Shown here piece by piece: positions 6,922 to 18,380 of a stretch of DNA of 64,000 nt; positions within the stretch are counted from its first letter, which is position 1; every line of letters begins with the position of its first letter. The DNA comes from Kitasatospora viridis (lineage in GTDB: Bacteria > Actinomycetota > Actinomycetes > Streptomycetales > Streptomycetaceae): assembly GCF_007829815.1 (NCBI RefSeq), contig NZ_VIWT01000004.1, positions 248,001 through 312,000 on the forward strand, read 5' to 3'. Below the pieces are notes generated by a model. It saw only the letters and a program-made list of their open reading frames with translations, had not been told where the DNA came from and did no database searches. A program made the translations under genes and the position numbers.

Positions 6922-9839
6922 CGCTCCGTCACCTGCTCCTCCTCGGCGCCGCCGGCCGCGGCCGCCTCCTCGATCAGCGGCAGCAGGCCCGCCACCGTGC
7001 GCGCCTTGAACACGGCGCGCACCGACAGCCCGACCCCGAAGGCCTCCCGCACCAGGGCGAGCAGCCGGCTGGCGATCAGCGAGTCGCCGCCGAGGTCGAA
7101 GAAGTCGTCGGTGCGGCCGAGCCCGCGCACCCCGAGCACCTGGCCGAAGAGTTCGGCCAGCCGGGCCTCGTCCGGGTTCGCGGTGGCCTCGAACTCCTGC
7201 TCCAGCTCGGGCCGTTCGGCCTCCTCCCGAGCCTCCTGGGTGGCGCCCAGGCGGTAACTGGCGTGCTGGAAGGGGTAGCTGGGCAGGATCAGCCGGCGCC
7301 CGGGGCGGCCGCCCGCGAGTGCCGTCCAGTCGATCCGCACCCCGGCCGCCCAGGCCCCGCCGACCGCGGTGAGCAGTTCGGTGCGGGCGGGCGTCTCGTC
7401 GTTGGGGTGCGGCAGGCAGGAGAGCACGGTGTGCCGGGCCCCGGCTGCGGGGTGGCGGCGGGCCAGGGTGCCGAGCGTGCGGCCGGGGCCGGCCTCGATC
7501 AGCACCTGGTCGGTCTCGTCGTCCAGCAGGGTGTCCAGCGCCTCGCCGAACCGCACGGTGTGGCGCAGGTGGCGGGCCCAGAACGCGGGGTCGGTCGCCT
7601 CCTGCGCGGTGACCGGCCGCCCGGTGGTGTCGCTGATCCAGCGCAGCTCGGGTGCCCGCAGCTCGATGCCCGCCATGAACGCGCGGAAGCCCTCGACGGC
7701 GGGCTCCACCAGCGCGGAGTGGGCGGCGCTGGAGATGTGCAGCTTGCGGTTGTCCACGCCGTCCGCGGTGAGCTGCTCGGCCAGTTCGGCCACCGCCTCG
7801 GCGGGGCCGGCCAGCACGACCTGGTCCGGGCCGTTCACGGCGGCCACCGACAGGGATTCGGGCAGCCGGGTGCGCAGCTCGGCCTCCGGCAGGCCGACCG
7901 CGAGCATCGCCCCCGGCCGCAGCGAGCCGAGCAGCCGGCCGCGCTCCACCACGACGGCGAGCGCGTCGGGCAGCGTGAGCACCCCGGCGACGCAGGCCGC
8001 CGCGTAGGCGCCCAGGCTGTGCCCGAGGACGGTCCGCGGCTCGACGCCCCAGCTGCGCCAGAGCTGGGCGAGCGCGTACTCCACGGTGAAGACGGCGGGT
8101 TGGGCCAGCTCCATCCGGTGCAGCCGCTGCCCGTCGCCGGTGGTCGGGTAGAGCACCTCGCGCAGGTCGAGCCCGAGGGCGGGGGCCAGGAGTTCGGCGC
8201 AGGCGTCCACCTCGGCGCGGAACACCGGTTCGCGCTCGTAGAGTTCGGCCGCCATGCCGGGGTACTGGCCGCCCTGGCCGGGGAAGAGGAAGCCGACCGC
8301 GGGCGGGCGGGCGCCGGCCACCCCGGTGCGCGGCCCCTCGCGCAGCCGGGCGGCGGCGGCCGCCGGGTCGCCGGCGACCACGAAGGCGCGCTGCGCGAAC
8401 TCGCCCCGGCCCTCCTGCAAGGTCCAGGCGACGTCGGCGAGTTGAACCTCCGGCCGGTCCGTCAGGTGAGCGGCGAGCCGGGTGCCGGCCTGCTCCAGGG
8501 CGGCACCGGTGCGGGCCGACAGGACCAGCAGTTCGGCGCCCCGGCCGCCTTCGGCGGTCGGTCGGGCGGGCGGCTGCTGCAGCACCGCGTGGGCGTTGGT
8601 GCCGCCCAGGCCGACCGAGTTGACGCCGGCCCGGCGCGGCCCGGGCCCCTCGCTCCACCGCTCCAGCTCGGTGTTGACGGTGAACGGGGTCCTGGACAGG
8701 TCGAGTTGCGGGTTCGGCTCGGTGAACTGCGCGTTCGGCGGGATCAGTCCGTGTTCGACCGCGAGTGCGGCCTTGATCAGCCCGATCACGCCGGCGGCGG
8801 TGTCGGGGTGGCCGATGGCGCCCTTGACCGAGCCGAGGCGGCAGAACTCCTTCTCGGCGGTGCCGGCCCGGAAGGCCTGGGTGAGCGCCTCGACCTCGAT
8901 CGGGTCGCCCATCGCGGTCGCCGTGCCGTGCGCCTCCAGGTAGCCGATGGTGGCGGGGTCGATGCCGGCCACCAGGTGGGCGGCCCGCACCGCGGCGGCC
9001 TGGCCGGAGACGCTGGGCGCGGTGAAGCCGATCTTGTCGTTGCCGTCGTTGTTGACGGCGGTGGCCAGGATGACGGCGTGCACGTGGTCGCCGTCGGCCA
9101 GCGCGTCCTCCAGTCGGCGCAGCACCACCACGCCGGCGCCGTCCGCGCCGACGGTGCCGTCGGCGCGGGCGTCGAACGGGCGGCAGTGGCCGTCCATCGA
9201 CAGGATCCCGCCCTCGGTGGGCACCGGCACCGGGTGCGGCACCTGCACGGTGACCCCGCCGGCCAGCGCCAGGTCGCACTCGCCGGCGAGCAGCGCCTGC
9301 CCGGCCTGGTGGACGGCGACCAGCGAGGTGGAGCAGGCGGTCTGCACGGTGACGGCCGGGCCGGTGAGGCCGAGCTTGTAGGAGACCCGGCTGGTGAGGA
9401 AGTCGACGGCGGTGGCCAGCCGCAGCTCCCAGCCGGGCACGGCGGCGGACAACTCCGGGTCGGCGTAGAGGCGTTGCAGGTGGGTGGGCTCGCCGCAGCC
9501 GGCGTAGACGCCGATCCGGCCGGGGAACCGGGCGGGGTCGTGGGCGGAGCGCTCCAGCGCCTCCCAGGCGCACTCCAGGAAGACCCGGTGCTGCGGGTCG
9601 AGCATCAGCGCCTCGCGCGGCGAGTAGCCGAAGAAGGCCGCGTCGAAGCGGTCGGACTCCGCGAAGACGCCGTAGGCGGGCACCGGTCGGCCCGGTTCGG
9701 CGGGGAACCTGGTGATGAGTTCGTCGCCGTCCAGCAGGTGCTGCCAGAACCGGTCGACGTCGGCGGTGCCGGGGAACCGGCCGGCCAGGCCGACCACGGC
9801 GATCAGGTCACCGTCGGCGGGCTGCTCGAAGGCGGTCAT
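6918..9839 (-). CDS. Single-module type I polyketide synthase, KS-AT-ACP
   Basis: This 973-residue protein has one extension module without reductive domains. The ketosynthase (about 10-430) has the active-site segment QTACSTS (Cys169), HGTATAMGDP (His304) and VKGAIGHPD (His344), so the Cys-His-His triad is intact. The acyltransferase (about 500-800) has GQGGQYPGM and GHSLGAY (Ser608). The usual Glu/Gln after GHSLG is Ala, and the HAFH/YASH specificity position reads AAHS, so extender choice is uncertain. An ACP (about 880-950) carries DDFFDLGGDSL (Ser920). TGATG couples it to the upstream exporter stop, and it overlaps the thioesterase start. It would add one beta-keto unit to the product of the upstream C-A-T protein or supply an acyl starter. 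Confidence 0.95.
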   Translation of the reverse strand: MTAFEQPADGDLIAVVGLAGRFPGTADVDRFWQHLLDGDELITRFPAEPGRPVPAYGVFAESDRFDAAFFGYSPREALMLDPQHRVFLECAWEALERSAHDPARFPGRIGVYAGCGEPTHLQRLYADPELSAAVPGWELRLATAVDFLTSRVSYKLGLTGPAVTVQTACSTSLVAVHQAGQALLAGECDLALAGGVTVQVPHPVPVPTEGGILSMDGHCRPFDARADGTVGADGAGVVVLRRLEDALADGDHVHAVILATAVNNDGNDKIGFTAPSVSGQAAAVRAAHLVAGIDPATIGYLEAHGTATAMGDPIEVEALTQAFRAGTAEKEFCRLGSVKGAIGHPDTAAGVIGLIKAALAVEHGLIPPNAQFTEPNPQLDLSRTPFTVNTELERWSEGPGPRRAGVNSVGLGGTNAHAVLQQPPARPTAEGGRGAELLVLSARTGAALEQAGTRLAAHLTDRPEVQLADVAWTLQEGRGEFAQRAFVVAGDPAAAAARLREGPRTGVAGARPPAVGFLFPGQGGQYPGMAAELYEREPVFRAEVDACAELLAPALGLDLREVLYPTTGDGQRLHRMELAQPAVFTVEYALAQLWRSWGVEPRTVLGHSLGAYAAACVAGVLTLPDALAVVVERGRLLGSLRPGAMLAVGLPEAELRTRLPESLSVAAVNGPDQVVLAGPAEAVAELAEQLTADGVDNRKLHISSAAHSALVEPAVEGFRAFMAGIELRAPELRWISDTTGRPVTAQEATDPAFWARHLRHTVRFGEALDTLLDDETDQVLIEAGPGRTLGTLARRHPAAGARHTVLSCLPHPNDETPARTELLTAVGGAWAAGVRIDWTALAGGRPGRRLILPSYPFQHASYRLGATQEAREEAERPELEQEFEATANPDEARLAELFGQVLGVRGLGRTDDFFDLGGDSLIASRLLALVREAFGVGLSVRAVFKARTVAGLLPLIEEAAAAGGAEEEQVTER

Positions 9840-11134
9840 CAGTTCGCCCCCGCGGCGGCCTCGGTGGCGGTCGCACCAGCGGCCGGGTCAGCTGCGGGCT
9901 GCGGGTCGGTGGCCGGCACGGGGTCGCGCAGCACGCTCGGGGTGAGCAGCAGCGGCAGCACGGCCGTGGCGTTCAGCGCCGCGGCCACCCACAGGTAGCC
10001 GCGCAGGCTCCAGCCCTGCGCCACGAGGCCGGCCAGCGCGGCGCCGAGCGGCACCGTGCCCCACATCACGAACCGCATGGTGGCGTTCATCCGGCCGAGC
10101 AGCGCCCGGGGCGTGATGATCTGACGGATCGTCACCTGACCCACGTTGTAGGCCATGATGCCGAGGAAGGTGACGAACAGGGCGCCGGCGAACAGCGGCA
10201 GGCCGCCGGCCAGCGGCAGCAGCCAGGCCCCGAGGTTGAACACCACGACGCCGACGATCATCAGCCCGCCGTAGCCGAACCGCTTGCGCACCGGCTCGCA
10301 GCAGAACATCGCCAGCAGCCCGCCGGCGTTGCCGATCGCCAGCGCGACACCGACCAGGCCGGAGGACAGGTGCAGGCCGCGGGTGCCGTAGAGCACCACC
10401 ACGGCGAGCACGCCGCCGAAGGCGAGGTTGGCCAGCGCGGTGCAGAACATCAGCGCCCGCAGGGTCGGGGTGCCGAAGACGAAGCGCAGGCCCTCGCCGA
10501 TCTCGCGGCGCAGGCTGCGCTCGCCCGCCACGGCCGCGGGCGCCGGCTCGGTGGCCCGGATCCGGGAGAGCAGGCCGGCCGAGGCCAGGTAGCTGAGGCT
10601 GTCGGCCAGCACCGCGAGCGGCGCCGAGAGCAGGCCGGTCAGCAGCCCGCCGAGGGCGGGGCCGGCCAGCTGGCTCATCGACTGGCTGCCCTGGAGCTTG
10701 CCGTTGCCGTCGCCGAGCCGGTCCTCGTCGATCAGGGTGGGCAGCAGCGACTGGTGGCCGACGTCGGAGAAGACCGTGCCGGCGCCGACCACCAGCACCG
10801 CCGCGTACACCAGCGGCAGGCTGAGGAAGCCGAGCCAGGCGGCCAGCGGGAGCAGCCCGAGGGCCACCGCCCTGGCCAGGTCGGCCAGCACCAGCACCGG
10901 TCGGATCGCCCGCCGGTCCAGCCACACCCCGGCGGGCAGGCCGATCAGCAGGAAGGGCAGGAACTCGAAGCTGGCGAGCAGCGTGGTCTGCAGTGGTCCG
11001 GCGTGCAGCCGGCCCAGGGCGAGCAGCGGCAGCGCCACCACGGTCACCTGGGTGCCGAGCGAGCTGACGGTCTGTGAGGACCACAGCCGCCGGAAGTCCG
11101 GCTGGCGGAACAGGCTGGTGGTGGACCCGGTCAT
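9839..11134 (-). CDS. MFS transporter, DHA3/EntS-like exporter
   Basis: This 431-residue major facilitator protein has about 12 hydrophobic segments. It begins FRQPDFRRLWSSQTVSSLGTQ, typical of the MFS_3/enterobactin-exporter family, with AGVWLDRRAIRPVLVLADLAR as the loop 2-3 motif. The ATG at 11134 overlaps the MbtH stop (ATGA) and is preferred over an upstream frame extension to 11194 that would overlap mbtH by 60 bases. Location in the operon between mbtH and the PKS supports a role in exporting the product or in self-resistance. It ends in a Pro/Ala-rich cytoplasmic tail. Confidence 0.9.
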   Translation of the reverse strand: MTGSTTSLFRQPDFRRLWSSQTVSSLGTQVTVVALPLLALGRLHAGPLQTTLLASFEFLPFLLIGLPAGVWLDRRAIRPVLVLADLARAVALGLLPLAAWLGFLSLPLVYAAVLVVGAGTVFSDVGHQSLLPTLIDEDRLGDGNGKLQGSQSMSQLAGPALGGLLTGLLSAPLAVLADSLSYLASAGLLSRIRATEPAPAAVAGERSLRREIGEGLRFVFGTPTLRALMFCTALANLAFGGVLAVVVLYGTRGLHLSSGLVGVALAIGNAGGLLAMFCCEPVRKRFGYGGLMIVGVVVFNLGAWLLPLAGGLPLFAGALFVTFLGIMAYNVGQVTIRQIITPRALLGRMNATMRFVMWGTVPLGAALAGLVAQGWSLRGYLWVAAALNATAVLPLLLTPSVLRDPVPATDPQPAADPAAGATATEAAAGAN

Positions 11135-11335
11135 CGGCCCGCCCCGCCGGTGAGGGGGGCGGCGCGCAGGCTCTTGGGGCGCATGTCGGTCCACACCGCG
11201 TCGATGTGGGCCAGGCAGTCCGCCTTGGTGCCGCTGGTCCCCTCGGCGTGCCAGCCGGCGGGCAGGTCGCGGTCCTCGGGCCAGAGCGAGTACTGCTCCT
11301 CGTCGTTGAGCACGACCTGGAAGCTGCGGGTCTCG

Positions 11336-11346
<11 letters not shown>
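11131..11346 (-). CDS. MbtH-like NRPS accessory protein
   Basis: MbtH-like proteins bind and activate NRPS adenylation domains. The 71 residues show the full signature: NDEEQYSLWP, PAGW and VWTDMRPKSL, with three conserved tryptophans. The start overlaps the end of the C-A-T NRPS by 11 bases, and the stop overlaps the exporter start, so all three genes are coupled. It may serve several adenylation domains of the locus. The A-T-reductase protein at 24958 has its own degenerate MbtH domain. Confidence 0.97.
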
Positions 11347-14653
<3,307 letters not shown>

Positions 14654-14832
14654 GGAGGTTCCTGTTCTTGACGCGCCGGGAGGTGACGGGCGCGGAACGC
14701 TTCACGGCAGCGGTGCGGTGTTCGCCGCCGCCGGGAATCGATCCTTTACGGCGGCCGACGCGGGGTCAACAAGTGCCCGGTAAACCGTTCTTCAATCGCT
14801 TCTGTGCGGGAGATAAAACCCGCTCGGCAACG
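14654..14832. promoter_or_regulatory. Divergent promoter region between the two NRPS operons
   Basis: This 180-base spacer separates the GTG of the leftward C-A-T gene from the proposed start of the rightward C-T gene, and must carry the promoters of both operons. It is less GC-rich around 14740-14830 than the genes. An open frame extends the C-T protein leftward to 14668 but that extension is low-complexity and unlike a condensation domain. No clear operator was seen. Confidence 0.4.
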
Positions 14833-16596
14833 ATGACCGGCACTATGACCCAAACCCTTGAACCCCGGGGCGGCCACGAGCACGCCACGAATCCGCCGGC
14901 GCCGCCGCCGGCACCCACCTCGTTCGCCCAGGAACAGCTCTGGCTGCTGGACCGGCTGATCCCGCAGCGCCAGGCCTACAACGTCCCCGGGCGATTCCGG
15001 CTGCGCGGCGCACTGGACCGCGAGCTCACCGCGCGCACCCTGCGGGCGCTGATGGAGCGCCACCCGGCGCTGCGCACCGCGATGATCGAGGACGACGGCG
15101 ACCTGTGGCAGCACGTGCGGCCCACCTCGGCCGTGCCGGTGCCGCTGGACTGGCACGACCTGCGCGGCCTCGCGGAGGCCGAACGGGCCGAGCGGGAGCG
15201 GGAGCTCGCCCTGGCCGAGGCCGCCGCGCCGTTCGACCTGGACCGGGCGCCGCTGTGGCGGGCCGTGCTGGTGCGCACCGCCGAGCAGGAGCACGTGCTG
15301 CTGCTGACGCTGCACCACATCATCACGGACGGCTGGTCGATCCAGCTGTTCCTGGACGAGTTCTGCCAGCTCTACGCGGCCCTGGCGGCCGGGCTGCCCA
15401 GCCCGCTGGCGCCGCTGGCCGGCAGCCCGGCCGCCTCCGCCCAGCGCCAGCGCGAGCTGCTGCGCACCGGCGGCCTGGACCGCGAACGCGCCTACTGGCG
15501 GGCCGAGCTGGCCGGCGCACCGGCGACCATGCCGGCCCTGGCCGGCCGGCCGCGGCCCGCCAAGCCCAGCTACCGGGGCGCCGCCGTGGAGTTCACCCTG
15601 CCCACCGAGCTGGTCGAGCGGACCGAGGCGCTGGGGCGGCGGCTGCGGGCGTCGCCGTTCATGGTGTTCCTGGCGGCCTTCGAGACCGTGCTGCTCCGCT
15701 GCACCGGCCGCACCGACATCCTGGTCGGTACACCGACCTCCGGACGCGGCGGGCCGGACGAGGAGAAGCTGTTCGGATTCTTCGTCAATTCCCTTCCGCT
15801 GCGCACCGACCTGTCCGGCTCACCGTCCTTCGTCGACGCAGTGAAACGGATTCGCGCCACCACTCTGGCGGCGCTGGACCACCAGGCACTGCCTTTCGAG
15901 GAAATCGTCCGCGAATCGGCGGGCCGCCGCGGAATCTCCCACCATCCGGTCTTCCAGGTCCTGTTCGCCCTGACGCTGCTTCAGGAAAACGCGGAATTCG
16001 GCGCCTTGACGATCGAACCGCTGCCGACCGCCCGCACCGGCACCGCCAAGTTCGACCTGGCGATGATGCTCTACCGCTCCGCGAGCGGAATGCGCGGAGC
16101 CGTGGAGTTCGCCACCGATCTGTTCGACCGGGACCGGGTCGAGCGGCTGGTCGAGCTCTGGACCGCACTGCTGGCCGCCGTGCTGGCCGACCCCGAACTG
16201 CCGGTCGACTCCGACCTGCTGCCGCACCCCGCGCCCGAGGACCTGGCCGCCCCGGACGAGCAGCCGCCCACCGGCGTGCCCGCCGCGCCGACCACCGCCC
16301 CCGAGACGGCAGACCGGGCACTGCTGGCCACCGTCTGGCGCGAGGTGCTCGGGCTGCACACCCTCGACCCGGACCAGGACTTCTTCGACCTCGGCGGGCA
16401 CTCCCTGCTGGCCATGCGGATCACCGCCCGGGTCGGCGCCGCCCTCGACCTCGACCTGCCGATGACCGTGCTCTTCCAGAACCCCACCCTGGCCCGGTTC
16501 TGCGCCGCGGTGGACGCCGCGCTGGCCGAGGCCGACCAGCCCGCGCCCGGCGCCGACGAGCCCACCACCACTTCGACCAGCGAAGGACAATCGTGA
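14833..16596 (+). CDS. NRPS didomain C-T (condensation plus carrier, no adenylation)
   Basis: This 587-residue protein has a Pro-rich leader, a condensation domain (about 28-455; SFAQEQLWLLDRL, HHIITDG at 161-167, VGTPTSGRGGP, FFVNSLPLR) and a carrier domain (FFDLGGHSL, Ser near 523). No adenylation domain is present, so its carrier must be loaded in trans or must receive the growing chain. ATG 14833 gives a normal-length N-terminus; ATG 14845 is equally possible, and the nearest GGGAG (14808) is rather far. The stop overlaps the next gene as GTGA, so C-T and A-T are made together and probably act as a split C-T/A-T pair. Confidence 0.93.
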   Translation: MTGTMTQTLEPRGGHEHATNPPAPPPAPTSFAQEQLWLLDRLIPQRQAYNVPGRFRLRGALDRELTARTLRALMERHPALRTAMIEDDGDLWQHVRPTSAVPVPLDWHDLRGLAEAERAERERELALAEAAAPFDLDRAPLWRAVLVRTAEQEHVLLLTLHHIITDGWSIQLFLDEFCQLYAALAAGLPSPLAPLAGSPAASAQRQRELLRTGGLDRERAYWRAELAGAPATMPALAGRPRPAKPSYRGAAVEFTLPTELVERTEALGRRLRASPFMVFLAAFETVLLRCTGRTDILVGTPTSGRGGPDEEKLFGFFVNSLPLRTDLSGSPSFVDAVKRIRATTLAALDHQALPFEEIVRESAGRRGISHHPVFQVLFALTLLQENAEFGALTIEPLPTARTGTAKFDLAMMLYRSASGMRGAVEFATDLFDRDRVERLVELWTALLAAVLADPELPVDSDLLPHPAPEDLAAPDEQPPTGVPAAPTTAPETADRALLATVWREVLGLHTLDPDQDFFDLGGHSLLAMRITARVGAALDLDLPMTVLFQNPTLARFCAAVDAALAEADQPAPGADEPTTTSTSEGQS

Positions 16597-18380
16597 TCGA
16601 CACCAGCATCGGCTCCTCCTGCGTCCACCGGATCTTCGAGGAGCAGGCCGCCCGCCGACCGGAGGCCGTCGCCCTGGTCGCCGAGGAGGGCGACCTCAGC
16701 TACGCCGAACTCAACCACCGCGCCAACCAGCTCGCCCACCAGCTGATCCGCACCGGCATCGGCCCGGACCGCCCGGTGGGGCTCTTCCTGGAGCGCTCCG
16801 CCACCTTCGTGGTGGCCGCGCTCGCCGTGCTCAAGGCCGGCGGCTGCTACGTGCCGCTGGACCCGGAGTACCCGGCGGCCCGGGTGGCGGCCATGCTGGC
16901 GGACACCCAGGTCTCGGTGGTGCTCACCCGGGCCGGTGTGGTCGACCGCCTGCCCCGCCACGACACGGTGGTCCTCTGCCTGGACGAGATCGCCGCCCTG
17001 CTGGAGACCCTGAGCAGGGCCGACCCGGCGATCGAGGTCTCCCCCGACCACCTCGCCTACATCATGTACACCTCGGGGTCCACCGGCCGCCCCAAGGGCG
17101 TGATGGTGCCGCACCGCGGGGTGACCCGGCTGGTGCGCGGCGCCGACTACCTGGAGCTCGGCCCGGGCGAGGTGCTGCCGCTGCTCTCCTCGGTCTCCTT
17201 CGACGCCTCCACCTTCGAGATCTGGGGCGCCCTGGCCAACGGCGCCCGACTGGTGGTCGGCCCGGCCACCGCACCGTCGATCGGCGACCTGGGCCGGCTG
17301 ATCGAGCGGCACGGCATCACCACGCTGTGGCTGACCGCGGGCCTGTTCCACCTGGTGGTCGACGAGCTGCCCGGCGCGCTCACCGGGGTGCGCCAACTGC
17401 TGGCCGGCGGCGACGCGCTGGGCGTGCCGCAGGTGCGCCGGCTGCTCGCCGAGCACCCCGGCTGCCGGCTGGTCAACGGCTACGGCCCGACCGAGGGCAC
17501 CACCTTCACCACGGTGTTCCCGCTGCCCGCGAACTGGCAGCCCGGACCGTCGGTGCCGATCGGCCGACCGGTCGCGGGCACCCTGGTGCGGGTGCTGGAC
17601 GCCGAGCTGCGCCCGGTGGCGGCCGGGGAGCCCGGTCAACTCTTCGTCGGCGGCGAGGGGTTGGCCCGGGGCTACCTCAACCAGCCGGGCCGCACGGCCG
17701 ACCGCTTCGTCCCCGACCCGGCCGGCCCGGTCGGCGCCCGGCTCTACGCCACCGGCGACCAGGTCCGCGAACTGCCCGACGGGTCACTGGAGTTCCTCGG
17801 CCGGTTGGACCAGCAGGTGAAGTTCCGCGGCTACCGGGTGGAGCTCGGCGAGATCGAGTCGGTGCTGCGCGAGCACCCGGCCGTGCGCGACGTGGCGGTG
17901 CGGCTGATCGGCGACTCGGTGGAGGACCGCCGGCTGGTCGCCTACCCGGTGCTGGAGCGCGCCGAGGCGCTGGCCGAGCTGCGCCCGTGGCTCGCCGACC
18001 GGCTGCCGAGCGCCCTGGTGCCGGGCCTGTGGCAGCCCCTCGACGCGCTGCCGCTCACCCTCAACGGCAAGGTGGACCGCGCCGCGCTGCCCACCCCGTC
18101 GGTGCTCGCCCCGCCGGCGCCCCCGGCCGCCGAGGCCGCCGACGCCCACGAGCGGGAGGCCGTCGCCGCGGTGTTCCGCGAGGTGCTCGGGCTGGCCGAG
18201 GCCCGGCCGCAGGACGACTTCTTCGAGCTCGGCGGCCACTCACTGCTCGCCGCCAAGGTGGTGGCCCGGCTGCGCCGCGCGCTCGGGGTCGAGCTGCCGA
18301 TCAGCGTGGTCTTCGACCACCCCACCGTCGCCGCGCTGGCCGCCCAGGCCCGCCTCGCCGCCACCGGGAGCCCGGCATGA
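16593..18380 (+). CDS. NRPS didomain A-T, predicted valine-activating
   Basis: This 595-residue protein has an adenylation domain (about 10-510; YTSGSTGRPKG, NGYGPTEGTT, YATGDQVRE, NGKVDRAALP) and a carrier domain (FFELGGHSL, Ser near 550). Aligning to GrsA by eye, the pocket reads D-A-F-W-L-G-G-T-F plus the usual Lys. This is essentially the classical bacterial valine code (DAFWxGGTFK). The start is a GTG overlapping the previous stop, with GAAGGA upstream at 16582. Its stop overlaps the next start (ATGA). With no condensation domain of its own, it probably delivers valine to the C-T protein or to the C domain of the next protein. Confidence 0.95.
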   Translation: MIDTSIGSSCVHRIFEEQAARRPEAVALVAEEGDLSYAELNHRANQLAHQLIRTGIGPDRPVGLFLERSATFVVAALAVLKAGGCYVPLDPEYPAARVAAMLADTQVSVVLTRAGVVDRLPRHDTVVLCLDEIAALLETLSRADPAIEVSPDHLAYIMYTSGSTGRPKGVMVPHRGVTRLVRGADYLELGPGEVLPLLSSVSFDASTFEIWGALANGARLVVGPATAPSIGDLGRLIERHGITTLWLTAGLFHLVVDELPGALTGVRQLLAGGDALGVPQVRRLLAEHPGCRLVNGYGPTEGTTFTTVFPLPANWQPGPSVPIGRPVAGTLVRVLDAELRPVAAGEPGQLFVGGEGLARGYLNQPGRTADRFVPDPAGPVGARLYATGDQVRELPDGSLEFLGRLDQQVKFRGYRVELGEIESVLREHPAVRDVAVRLIGDSVEDRRLVAYPVLERAEALAELRPWLADRLPSALVPGLWQPLDALPLTLNGKVDRAALPTPSVLAPPAPPAAEAADAHEREAVAAVFREVLGLAEARPQDDFFELGGHSLLAAKVVARLRRALGVELPISVVFDHPTVAALAAQARLAATGSPA

